Both the position numbers and the translations under genes were made by a program. 64,000 bases of DNA from Carbonactinospora thermoautotrophica (GTDB lineage Bacteria > Actinomycetota > Actinomycetes > Streptomycetales > Carbonactinosporaceae): positions 248,001 to 312,000 of the forward strand of contig NZ_JYIJ01000017.1 in assembly GCF_001543895.1 (NCBI RefSeq). The letters run 5' to 3'. Positions 48,485 through 59,587 of the stretch are shown here, piece by piece (the first letter of the stretch is position 1; each line of letters opens with the position of its first letter). The notes below the pieces were generated by a model, which searched no databases, was not told where the DNA came from, and saw only the letters and a list, made by a program, of their open reading frames with translations.

Positions 48485-49963
48485 CTAGGCACGCTGCGCC
48501 GAGACCAGGATGTCGCGCAGCTCGCGGGCGGCGGGGCGGTTGCGGTGTTTTTCGGGCAGGAGCAGCAGGACCTCCCGCGCCCGGTTGAGCACCAGCGGGG
48601 TGCGGTACTCGGGGGACAGGTCGAGCAGGGTGCGGGCGGCCGAGGCGCAGCCGGCGTCGAGGTCGCCGTCGTGGATGAGGCACTTGGCTTGGTCGAAGCG
48701 CGACGCGATGTAGGTCATGGAGTTCGGGCGGCAGTGACGGAAGACTTCCGTCTGGGCCGCCCGCGCCTCGCGGGTGCGGCCGAACCGGGTCATGGTGTCG
48801 CTGACCATGGACTGGAGCTTGCGGTCCTGATACCCCCACAAGCCGGAACGCTGCCGATCCCCGGGTACGCGCTCCAGGGCGTCCCATGCCTGCTTGAGCG
48901 CCCCGCATGCTGCAGCCTCGTTACCGCGCATGGCGTGGATACCAGCCTCCACGGCGAAGGCCAGCACGGTCCCCGGAGCCGGGGTATTGCCCAGGTTGTG
49001 GGCTTCCCGCGCGTAGGCCACGCCGCGTTCCGGGTCATCGTGAACGTGTACCGCGTGGATCGCCTGAGCGGCGCGTACCCAGATCGCCAGCGCGCGGTCA
49101 CCCGCCTCGTCGGCGGCCATGCGGGCGGTGGTCTGCCAGGCTGCGGCCTCGGCGCGTTGACCGAGCACGCCGAGGGTTTCTGCGGTGAGGTCGGCGAGGT
49201 GGGCGGCGACGCGCCACAGGCGGCGCTGTGTCATGACCGGGAGCCGGTGGCCGAGCCATCCGCTGACCTCGTCGAAGTCGGTGAGCAGCGCGCCGAGCCG
49301 GGGGAGTGGGGCCAGCTCGTAGAAGCGCCGCTCGTAGCCGGGGATCAGCGACTCCAGCCGGTCGAGGATGTCGGCGGGGATGCCGGTCCCGGCGGTGGTG
49401 TCGAACAGCTTCTGCCGAGTTTGTTCGATCGCCACCAGGTGGCCGGGGGTGAGCGCTAACCCGGTGGTGACGGCCAGTTGGCGGAGCAGTTCACGGCGGC
49501 GCATGTCGTCTGAGCCTCCGATCCCGAGCGGCGGAAGGATCTGGCTCTTACGGTGACCGCCGTGGTCGGGTTTGTCGAGGGGGACAGGGGTCTGGAAGGG
49601 CGTGGCCTGGGCCGCCTCCGGGTCGCCCTGGCTGTAGTCGCCGCCGAAGCCGAGCCAGTCCGGACGCGCCTGGTACAGCCGGCAGAGGGGGTCGATCATC
49701 CACACCGGCACCGGGGTGCGGCCCAGCTCGTACCTGCTCAGGTCACCCTTGCGCAGCTTGGGTTGGCGCAGGCCAGCCTCGGCGCAGAGCTCGATGAGCC
49801 GCCGGGCGGCCTCCTCCAGCGGCATCCCGTGGGCCAGCCGCCAGGCCCGCAGCGGCGGCACCTGGCAGCAGGTGGCGATCTGGGCGGCGGTGTGGACCAG
49901 TGGCCAGCCTTCCTGTGCGGCGCGTTCCCTGATCCGCGCCGCGCATGCCCTGCCGTGGGTCAT
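48485..49963 (-). CDS. XRE-family regulator with TPR-like domain between the two LolA-like genes
   Basis: 492 aa. The N-terminal 110 residues contain a helix-turn-helix-like region (CCQVPPLRAWRLAHGMPLEE, LRKGDLSRYELGRTPVPVWM) as in a group of Streptomyces regulators. A long helical TPR-like part follows (GQRAEAAAWQTTARMAADEA, YAREAHNLGNTPAPGTVLAF). ATG 49963 is chosen because the conserved MTHGRACAARIRERAAQEG start follows; its ribosome site (GGGGGG) is poor. It is flanked on both sides by the near-identical LolA-like genes on the same strand and may control them. Ligand unknown. Confidence 0.75.
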   Translation of the reverse strand: MTHGRACAARIRERAAQEGWPLVHTAAQIATCCQVPPLRAWRLAHGMPLEEAARRLIELCAEAGLRQPKLRKGDLSRYELGRTPVPVWMIDPLCRLYQARPDWLGFGGDYSQGDPEAAQATPFQTPVPLDKPDHGGHRKSQILPPLGIGGSDDMRRRELLRQLAVTTGLALTPGHLVAIEQTRQKLFDTTAGTGIPADILDRLESLIPGYERRFYELAPLPRLGALLTDFDEVSGWLGHRLPVMTQRRLWRVAAHLADLTAETLGVLGQRAEAAAWQTTARMAADEAGDRALAIWVRAAQAIHAVHVHDDPERGVAYAREAHNLGNTPAPGTVLAFAVEAGIHAMRGNEAAACGALKQAWDALERVPGDRQRSGLWGYQDRKLQSMVSDTMTRFGRTREARAAQTEVFRHCRPNSMTYIASRFDQAKCLIHDGDLDAGCASAARTLLDLSPEYRTPLVLNRAREVLLLLPEKHRNRPAARELRDILVSAQRA

Positions 49964-50131
49964 GGGTGCCCCCCGGTACGCGCTGTCGGATCGTGGCCGA
50001 GACGCTAACGCCGGGAACGTCCCGCCGGGAGACCGTGTCATCCGATCGGGTGACCGGGGTCGCCCTGGGACCCACCCAGGTCGCCCGGCCCGCGACCTCC
50101 AGCCACGCCGGGCCGGACCCGAGCGGCGGGG

Positions 50132-50866
50132 TCAGGGGGTCAGTTCCAGGGCCGTCACCTGGTAATGGGCCACCTCCCGGTCATCGACGTGGGCGCGGGC
50201 GCTGAGGAGGAGGCCGGTTTCCCGGTCGACGGTGAACTGGCAGCGGGTGGCCTCGGGGGGCGCCCAACTGGAGTAGGGATTGGTGGGAAAGGGGCGGGGC
50301 CGGGCGGTGAGCGCGATGGCGGGACGACCCAGGCGGGTGGCCTCCTCGGCCTGCACGTCCATAAGCTGGGAGACCAGCAGGTTGGGGCGGAACATCTCCG
50401 CGATCCGCTGGTCGATGACGGCCCACCAGGCGCCCTCGGGCGTCTCGTCCGCCGGCAAGGTCTGGGTGCCCAGTTCCGGGGTGACGTAGGTGACCTTTCC
50501 CCCCGTCATAGCGATCTCCAGTTCCGCGGTCCCCTCAGTGGTGGCGAGCCGGTACTGCCAGTCGTGGTCGTCCACGACCCACAGGTCCACGACCCGGGAC
50601 CCGAGTTGAGGAGGTGGGAGCGGGCGAATCCTGGGCGGGGTGAGACGCGGCAGCCGTAGCCGCAACGCGCCGAGGAACCTGGGCACAGGCCGGGCACCGA
50701 ACTTCCCTGCCAGTTCGTTGACGCCGAGCGCGAAATCCCCCTCGGCCCGCACCGTCACCCGGAACGGTCGATGGGCTAGTTCGACACAGGCCATAGCCGA
50801 CAGGCCGAGCGCGGCAAGCCGACGGTCGCCAGGAACACGCTCGGCCAGCGCGGCGAGATCTGCCAT
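50132..50866 (-). CDS. LolA-like hypothetical protein, copy B (full length)
   Basis: 244 aa; the longer form of the protein described at 47614-48309. The N-terminus keeps AERVPGDRRLAAL, bounded in DNA by two agcgcggc repeats (50808-50815 and 50847-50854) exactly 39 bp apart, which explains the deletion in copy A as slippage between them. Conserved core: VVDLWVVDDHDWQYRLATTE and RCQFTVDRETGLLLSARAHV. The upstream region 50867-51000 is AT-rich for this genome and differs from that of copy A beyond about 40 bp. Function unknown. Confidence 0.65.
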   Translation of the reverse strand: MADLAALAERVPGDRRLAALGLSAMACVELAHRPFRVTVRAEGDFALGVNELAGKFGARPVPRFLGALRLRLPRLTPPRIRPLPPPQLGSRVVDLWVVDDHDWQYRLATTEGTAELEIAMTGGKVTYVTPELGTQTLPADETPEGAWWAVIDQRIAEMFRPNLLVSQLMDVQAEEATRLGRPAIALTARPRPFPTNPYSSWAPPEATRCQFTVDRETGLLLSARAHVDDREVAHYQVTALELTP

Positions 50867-51103
50867 GAGACAGCCCCATTCCGAAATATTTTGGTTGCTC
50901 CACAGTCGGACAGATGGCGATCACAGAGTACAGCGTAACTCTCGCTATACGTACATCACTCCACGAAGATGCATAAAACAGTCATTTCTCATGACCGACT
51001 CGCGGCCGCCGTGACCGTCCCGTCGCCGGGGGACAGGACGCGCGGGTAGGACATCAGCGCCGCGCATTTCCTCGGCCGGGCGTTGTTTCACAGGATCCAG
51101 AGC

Positions 51104-51718
51104 TCACGAGCAGACGATGTGGGTCTCGTTCTCGTTGTACACACGAGCTGACCAGGTTTTGCCGCCTCCTTCGACTCGGAACAGGCCGATCCCGTAGAAA
51201 CGGTCGCGTTGCCCCTGCGGGCACTTCCAGGGAGTGACGGCGCGGAGCCGCGCGGTGTTGCGCTTGTCGGCGCTGCCCGTGGCGACCTTCTCCCAGCCGT
51301 ACCACCGCTTGCGGTACATGGCCGCGTCGATGCGCGCGTGCGGTGCGGGGATAGCGCACTTGAGGTCAAAGTGCTGGTTGATCACATGGGGCGTCGTGCG
51401 TGACGGGTGGGGGTAGTCCGCCATCCCCTCGCACCGCCACGGGTTGACCTTCTGGTCCTCGACCGACATCCGCAGGGGCAAGGGCTGGTCCTGGCCGGAG
51501 ATGAGGGCCGCTCCGCCTTCCGCGCCCCGGGGAAGCCCGATCAAGATATCCGGGAACGGAGTGCCGCCATCAGACGACGCGGGGAACAAACCCGTCAGCA
51601 ACAGAACAAGAGGGACCAAAAACTTTCTTTCCGCGATTTCTCCCCCGAACAATTCTCCCCCGAGCAATACACCGGCCCGCGGATCTACAGCGGCCCGTAC
51701 CCGCATCATAGAGTCCAC
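51104..51718 (-). CDS. Hypothetical secreted protein
   Basis: About 204 aa; start uncertain. A hydrophobic stretch (FLVPLVLLLTGLFPASSDG) is preceded by AERK and by up to 30 more residues; the true start may be ATG 51718, or a TTG nearer the signal sequence behind GGGGGAG. The mature part is polar and aromatic-rich with at least four cysteines (WRCEGMADY, LKCAIPAPH, WKCPQGQRD, and HIVC at the end), suggesting a disulfide-bonded extracellular protein. No family is recognised. DNA near the start is AT-rich and contains a 15-bp near-tandem repeat coding LLGGE/LFGGE. It belongs to the accessory insert. Confidence 0.55.
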   Translation of the reverse strand: MDSMMRVRAAVDPRAGVLLGGELFGGEIAERKFLVPLVLLLTGLFPASSDGGTPFPDILIGLPRGAEGGAALISGQDQPLPLRMSVEDQKVNPWRCEGMADYPHPSRTTPHVINQHFDLKCAIPAPHARIDAAMYRKRWYGWEKVATGSADKRNTARLRAVTPWKCPQGQRDRFYGIGLFRVEGGGKTWSARVYNENETHIVCS

Positions 51719-51866
51719 ATACAGGATCGGGCACTGGATTATCCGCTTTTGCCGCCGCTCCCGACCATGCCGTTCTCGCCGGACCCCAGGCGGCTGGACA
51801 GCTCCCGGGATGAGGTCGCGACCGGGCTCGGTCCCCGACCCCTCAGCCTGGGGACGCCTGCCCGGG

Positions 51867-52874
51867 TCAGCCGGCCGTGGGCAGGGTGTCCCCGGCGTAC
51901 CGGGCGTCGACGTCGCCGGTCTCCCCGGCGCGGGCGGCGCGGCGGCCGAGCACGAACACGTACCCCAGGAAGGCGATCTCGGCCGCCACGCCGATCGCGA
52001 TGCGGGCCCAGGTGGGCAGCCCGGACGGGGTGACGAAGCCCTCGATCGCCCCGGAGATCAGCAGCACGACCGTCAGGCCGATCGCCATGCCGGCGGCGGC
52101 GCGGCCCTCCTGGGCGAAGGCGTCGAGGCGGCGGCGCGGGCCGGGGTCGATGATCGTCCAGCCGAGGCGCAGGCCGGTGCCGGCGGCGATGAACACGGCG
52201 GTCAGCTCCAGCAGGCCGTGCGGGACCACCAGCCCGAGGAACACGTCCAACCGGCCGGCGGAGGCCATGAAGCCGATGCCAACGGCCAGGTTCTGCGCGT
52301 TCGTCCACAGGATCGGGACGACCGGGATGCCGAGCAGGATGCCGGAGACCAGCGTCCGGGCGGCCACGAACGCGTTGTTGGCCCACACCTGGAAGGCGAA
52401 CGAGCCGGCCGGATACGTGGAGTAGTACGATTCGTACTGGCCGCCGGGCCGGGTGAGTTCCTTGATCTGCTCCGGTGGCGCGAGCATGGCCCGCAGCGCG
52501 TCGTCGGCGGCGACCCACCACCCGAGGGCGGCGGACACGACCACGAACAGCACGCCGGTCGGCGCCCACCAGTACCGCGCCCGGTACACGGCGGCCGGGA
52601 ACTTCCGCGTGAAGAAGCCGACGACCTCCTTCCAGGCGGGCGTGCGCGTGCCGGTGATCGCGGCGCGGGCGCGCGCCACCAGCTGGGACAGCCGGGCCAC
52701 GAGCACCGGGTCGGGGGTCGCCGAGCGGACGATCGACAGGTGGGTGGCCACCCGCTGGTACAGGCCCACCAGCTCGTCGGCCTCGGAGCCGGACAGGTGG
52801 CGGGCGCGGCCGAGCAACTGCTCGAGCCGGTCCCACTCGGCCCGGTGCGCGGCAATGAAGGCGTCGACGTCCAC
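51867..52874 (-). CDS. Stage II sporulation protein M-like (DUF95) membrane protein
   Basis: 335 aa. A cytoplasmic helical N-terminus (VDVDAFIAAHRAEWDRLEQL) leads to about five membrane segments. The family core QVWANNAFVAARTLVSGILL and GRLDVFLGLVVPHGLLELTA contains the conserved PHGxxEL motif. In actinomycetes this gene accompanies MoxR, DUF58 and RDD genes and is not tied to sporulation. GTG 52874 has GGAGG four bases upstream. It is divergent from the RDD gene with a 100-bp shared promoter region. Confidence 0.88.
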   Translation of the reverse strand: MDVDAFIAAHRAEWDRLEQLLGRARHLSGSEADELVGLYQRVATHLSIVRSATPDPVLVARLSQLVARARAAITGTRTPAWKEVVGFFTRKFPAAVYRARYWWAPTGVLFVVVSAALGWWVAADDALRAMLAPPEQIKELTRPGGQYESYYSTYPAGSFAFQVWANNAFVAARTLVSGILLGIPVVPILWTNAQNLAVGIGFMASAGRLDVFLGLVVPHGLLELTAVFIAAGTGLRLGWTIIDPGPRRRLDAFAQEGRAAAGMAIGLTVVLLISGAIEGFVTPSGLPTWARIAIGVAAEIAFLGYVFVLGRRAARAGETGDVDARYAGDTLPTAG

Positions 52875-52974
52875 CCGTCCTCCAGGCCAACGGACTGCAC
52901 GTACAGACGGCAGACTATCTGTGGAGATCGCAGGACACGGGAGCCGTGCCGCGGCTTCGGAGAAGGAGGGGGAC

Positions 52975-53922
52975 GTGGCCGATCTGGTCACCGGCGAGGC
53001 GGTCGTCCTGGAGCTGCGCCTGGCCAAGCTCCCGAGTCGCGCCCTGGCGTTCGCGATCGACGTGATCGTGCAGTTCGGGTTACTCATAGGCCTGTCGTTC
53101 CTGCTGCAGCTGGCGTCCCCGGCGCTGGACGAGGCGCTCGCGACCGCGTTCCTGCTCGTGGCGATCGTGCTCACCCTGATCGGGTACCCGCTGGTGATGG
53201 AGACCGCCACCCGCGGGCGGTCACTCGGCAAGCTCGTGTTCGGGCTGCGGGTGGTGCGCGACGACGGCGGGCCGATCCACTTCCGGCACGCGCTGATGCG
53301 CGCGCTGGCCGGGGCGTTCGCGGACTTCTGGCTGACCGGCGGCGCGGGCGCGATCTTGTCGTCGCTGCTCTCCCAGCGGGGCAAGCGGCTCGGCGACCTG
53401 TGGGCCGGGACGGTCGTGATCCGCGAGCGGGTACCGGTCCAGGGCGGCCCGGTCGCGCAGATGCCGCCGCAGCTGGCCGCCTGGGCGGCCGGGCTGGAGC
53501 TGTCGCAACTGCCCGACGATCTCGCACTCGCGGCCCGGCAGTACCTGGCCCGGCGCCCCCTGCTCGCCCCGGACGTCAGCGAGAGCATGGCACAGCGCCT
53601 GGCCGAGGACATCGCCCGCTACATCGGGCGCGGCGTCCCCGTGGGCGTGCCCGCCTGGGTGTACCTCGCCGCGGTCGTCGCCGAGCGGCGCAACCGCGAG
53701 ATGGCCAAGCTGATGTCGCGCCGCCAGGTCCCGCCAGCGGAGCCGGTCGGCCAGCCGGCCGCCGCCCACGCTCCGGCGGCCCAGCCCGCCTGGCGCCCGA
53801 GCGAGGACCCGTTCGGGCCGCTTCCCACCGACTACGCCGAACCGCCGGCCACCGAGCCCGCCCGCGCCGAGCCGCGGGCAGACTCGACCCGCAACACGAC
53901 CGGGTTCGTGCCGCCGGCCTGA
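52975..53922 (+). CDS. RDD family membrane protein
   Basis: 315 aa. The RDD domain (residues 10-150) has three membrane helices and the Arg-Asp pattern: LPSRALAFAIDVIVQFGLLI, then TRGRSLGKLVFGLRVVRDDG. A soluble helical part and a disordered Pro/Ala-rich tail follow (PAAAHAPAAQPAWRPSEDPF). GTG 52975 has AAGGAGG five bases upstream. RDD proteins are poorly understood; some act in ion transport. Its stop is only four bases from the stop of the convergent short ahcY gene, with no room for a terminator. Confidence 0.88.
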   Translation: MADLVTGEAVVLELRLAKLPSRALAFAIDVIVQFGLLIGLSFLLQLASPALDEALATAFLLVAIVLTLIGYPLVMETATRGRSLGKLVFGLRVVRDDGGPIHFRHALMRALAGAFADFWLTGGAGAILSSLLSQRGKRLGDLWAGTVVIRERVPVQGGPVAQMPPQLAAWAAGLELSQLPDDLALAARQYLARRPLLAPDVSESMAQRLAEDIARYIGRGVPVGVPAWVYLAAVVAERRNREMAKLMSRRQVPPAEPVGQPAAAHAPAAQPAWRPSEDPFGPLPTDYAEPPATEPARAEPRADSTRNTTGFVPPA

Positions 53923-53926
53923 CGGG

Positions 53927-57113
<3,187 letters not shown>

Positions 57114-57265
57114 GCGCCAACCCTAGCACGATCCTGTCAAGGTTTGCCGGCCGTCCCGCAGGCCTCGCCCCGCCTAGGAACCTCTTCAGCCCTGTCATCG
57201 AGGTTCCCAGGGAAGTTGGGTTCAGGTCTCACACAGGCGCGTCAAGCTGACGGCCGAGGACCGGC

Positions 57266-57307
57266 GCTGCCAGTGGGACGGGATCCGCTGCCAGTGGGAC
57301 GGGATCC
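57266..57307. repeat. 21-bp perfect tandem repeat at the end of the CDF gene
   Basis: gctgccagtgggacgggatc plus c occurs at 57266-57286 and again at 57287-57307, ending exactly at the transporter's stop codon (57308). It is in the 3' untranslated part of that gene and about 150 bp upstream of the MerR-ahcY operon. Confidence 0.7.
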
Positions 57308-58240
57308 TCAGCCCGCCACGGACGGCTGGCTGGTCTTGAGGATGTCCGGCTCCAGGTAGATCACCCGGGCGATCGGCACCGCCTGGCGGATCCGCGTCTC
57401 GGCGGCGTCGATCGCGCGGGCCACGTCGGCGGCGGTGTCCTCGTGGCGTACCGCGATCTTCGCGGCCACCAGCAGCTCCTCCGGGCCCAGGTGCATGGTC
57501 CTCATGTGGATGATCCGCTCGACCAGGGGCTCGGTCTCCAGGGCCTGGCGGATCTTTTCCCTGTCCTCCCTGCTCGCGGCCTCGCCCAGCAGCAGGCTCT
57601 TGGTCTCGATCGCGAGCGTGATCGCGACCACCACCAGCAGGGTGCCGATGAACACGGTGCCCACGCCGTCCCAGACGCCGTCGCCGGTGAGCACCGCGGC
57701 GCCCACCCCGACCAGGGCGAAGACCAGGCCGAGCAGCGCGGCCAGGTCCTCCAGCAGCACCACGGGCAGCTCGGGCGCCTTCGCGTGCCGGACGAACTCC
57801 ACCCAGGACCGTCCGCCGCGCACGTGGTTCGACTCCTTGATCGCGGTCCGGAACGAGAACGCCTCCATGCCGATCGCAACCACCAGGACGCCGACCGCCC
57901 AGTACCAGTCTTCGACCGGGTGCGGATGAGCGATCTTGTGGTAGCCCTCGTACAGCGCGAACAGGCCGCCGACGCTGAACAGCACGACCGAGACGACGAA
58001 CGCGTAGAAGTACCGTTCCCGGCCGTACCCGAAGGGGTGCTCCTCCGACGCGGCGCGCCGGGCCCGCCGGCCACCGAGCAGCAGCAGCGCCTGGTTGCCG
58101 GAGTCCGCGACCGAGTGGATGGACTCGGCCAGCATCGAGGACGACCCGGTGAAGAAGAACGCGACGAACTTGCTCGCGGCGATGCCAAGGTTGGCCAGGA
58201 AGGCCGCGATGATCGCCTTGGTACCCCCACCCGCACTCAT
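57308..58240 (-). CDS. Cation diffusion facilitator (CDF) transporter
   Basis: 310 aa, six membrane segments. Metal-site residues in TM2 are ESIHSVADSGNQ (HxxxD); TM5 has LLEDLAALLG, an acidic version of the second site as in the ZnT9-like branch. The signature HPFGYGRERYFYAFV follows TM2. The C-terminal cytoplasmic domain (LETEPLVERIIHMRTMHLGP) is the usual metal-sensing fold. It exports Zn2+, or possibly Fe2+ or Mn2+. The ATG overlaps the SIS gene's stop (ATGA). Confidence 0.9.
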   Translation of the reverse strand: MSAGGGTKAIIAAFLANLGIAASKFVAFFFTGSSSMLAESIHSVADSGNQALLLLGGRRARRAASEEHPFGYGRERYFYAFVVSVVLFSVGGLFALYEGYHKIAHPHPVEDWYWAVGVLVVAIGMEAFSFRTAIKESNHVRGGRSWVEFVRHAKAPELPVVLLEDLAALLGLVFALVGVGAAVLTGDGVWDGVGTVFIGTLLVVVAITLAIETKSLLLGEAASREDREKIRQALETEPLVERIIHMRTMHLGPEELLVAAKIAVRHEDTAADVARAIDAAETRIRQAVPIARVIYLEPDILKTSQPSVAG

Positions 58241-59379
58241 CGGGCGATACGCTCCTTCAACTCGAAGATCGATGCGACCGGGGACGGGTCCACGCCGAGC
58301 ACGAACCCAGCGTACACGCTGGCGTAGTCGGTCAGCGCGACCAGGCTGGCCAGCCGCTCCAGCGGGTGCGCCCCCTCGGCGACGACCTCGCTGACCGGGA
58401 TGCCGCGGGCCTCGGCGAGCTCCTGGGAAACCTCGCGACGCCGAGTGACCTGCGGGTGCTCGACGGTGTCCCGCAGCAGGACCAGGCGGATGCGTGGCTC
58501 GATCTCGTCCCCCACCCGGTCCCGGAACAGGTCCTCATCCACGTTCGAGGAGGCCGCGAGCGCCCCCTCGAACGCCATGATCTGGTTGTGGTTGGCCTCC
58601 GGCAGTGTCCCGAACACCGCCGGGTACTTGGTGTTCTCGTTGAGCTGGCACGCGAACCGGTACGCGGCCACGCCCGCGAGCGGGCTCGACCCCCACAACA
58701 TGGGCACGCTGCCGGCCACCGCCAACGCCAACTCCTTGGCGGGGTTGACGAACGCCTCGCTGGTCGGCCGGCATCGCTGCGCGATGTCGTCGAGCAGGTC
58801 GGCGGTGCGGTCCAGCACCTCACGCGGCACGCTGGCCAGGCCCAGCGCGTGCGCGGCCACCAGCAACGGCACCGACAGCGCCCAGATGTTGGCGCGTGGC
58901 AGCCGCCCGCCCGAGTCGACCGGCACGTGGATGCCGCGGGCCTGCTCGGACAGGCCGGCCAGCGGCGACTTCGGGGCGCCCACCGTGACCAGCCGCGTGC
59001 CGCGGCGGGCGGCCTCCTCGACGACCGCCAGGGTCTCCTCGGTCGACCCGGAGCAGGAGACGCCGATGAGCAGGTCCATCGGCCCGACCCAGCCGGGCAG
59101 CGTGTAGTCGCGCAGGGTCACGACCGGCACCCGGCAGCCGATGCCGGCGACCGCGGCGAGCACGTCGCCGGAGATGCCGGAGCCGCCCATGCCCGCCACG
59201 ACCACGGCCCGCGGCTGGCCCTCCTCGCGCAGCCGGGCCAAACCCGCCTCCTCGGCGGCTATCGCCGCCTGGCGCACCTGGGCCCCGGACGAGGCGACCG
59301 CACGCAGCATCTGGCCGGCATCCGCGGCCTGCATCGCCTCGACGTCGTCCAGAACCGCCTCTTCGATCTTGATGGTCAT
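58237..59379 (-). CDS. SIS-domain protein, phosphoglucose/phosphomannose isomerase type
   Basis: 380 aa. Double SIS fold: AVVVAGMGGSGISGDVLAAV, then LLIGVSCSGSTEETLAVVEE with the sugar-phosphate-binding serines, and GTLPEANHNQIMAFEG with the active-site Glu/His. Related archaeal and actinobacterial enzymes interconvert fructose-6-phosphate with glucose-6-phosphate or mannose-6-phosphate. Neighbouring manB makes mannose-1-phosphate from mannose-6-phosphate, so a role in GDP-mannose precursor supply fits. ATG 59379 overlaps the stop of the Trm112-like gene. Confidence 0.87.
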   Translation of the reverse strand: MTIKIEEAVLDDVEAMQAADAGQMLRAVASSGAQVRQAAIAAEEAGLARLREEGQPRAVVVAGMGGSGISGDVLAAVAGIGCRVPVVTLRDYTLPGWVGPMDLLIGVSCSGSTEETLAVVEEAARRGTRLVTVGAPKSPLAGLSEQARGIHVPVDSGGRLPRANIWALSVPLLVAAHALGLASVPREVLDRTADLLDDIAQRCRPTSEAFVNPAKELALAVAGSVPMLWGSSPLAGVAAYRFACQLNENTKYPAVFGTLPEANHNQIMAFEGALAASSNVDEDLFRDRVGDEIEPRIRLVLLRDTVEHPQVTRRREVSQELAEARGIPVSEVVAEGAHPLERLASLVALTDYASVYAGFVLGVDPSPVASIFELKERIAR

Positions 59380-59564
59380 GCGGTTTCCCCGTCCGGGGCG
59401 CCGCGGCGGGCCTCGTCGATCAGCAGAACCGGGATGTCGTCCCGCACCGGGTACGCGAGTCCGCAGCCGGTGCACACCAGCTCCTCGGCCTCGCGATCCT
59501 CACGCAGCGACGCGTGGCAGGCCGGGCATGCCAGGATCGTCAGCAGTGAAGGGTCGAGCTTCAC
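59376..59564 (-). CDS. Trm112-like zinc-ribbon protein
   Basis: 62 aa. Cysteine pairs CPAC (residues 13-16) and CTGC (31-34) form a zinc ribbon, followed by the family ending YPVRDDIPVLLIDEARR. GTG 59564 has GGGAG five bases upstream. Trm112 proteins activate methyltransferases in eukaryotes and archaea; bacterial versions are common beside manB and SIS genes but their role is unproven. Overlaps the SIS gene as ATGA. Confidence 0.88.
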   Translation of the reverse strand: MKLDPSLLTILACPACHASLREDREAEELVCTGCGLAYPVRDDIPVLLIDEARRGAPDGETA

Positions 59565-59587
59565 GGATACTCCCAGTGAGTGAGTAC

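Noticed and set aside
47601-51866. Integrative element with attachment sites
   Set aside because: No integrase, excisionase, tRNA gene or flanking direct repeat was found at the borders, so the insert is described only as accessory.
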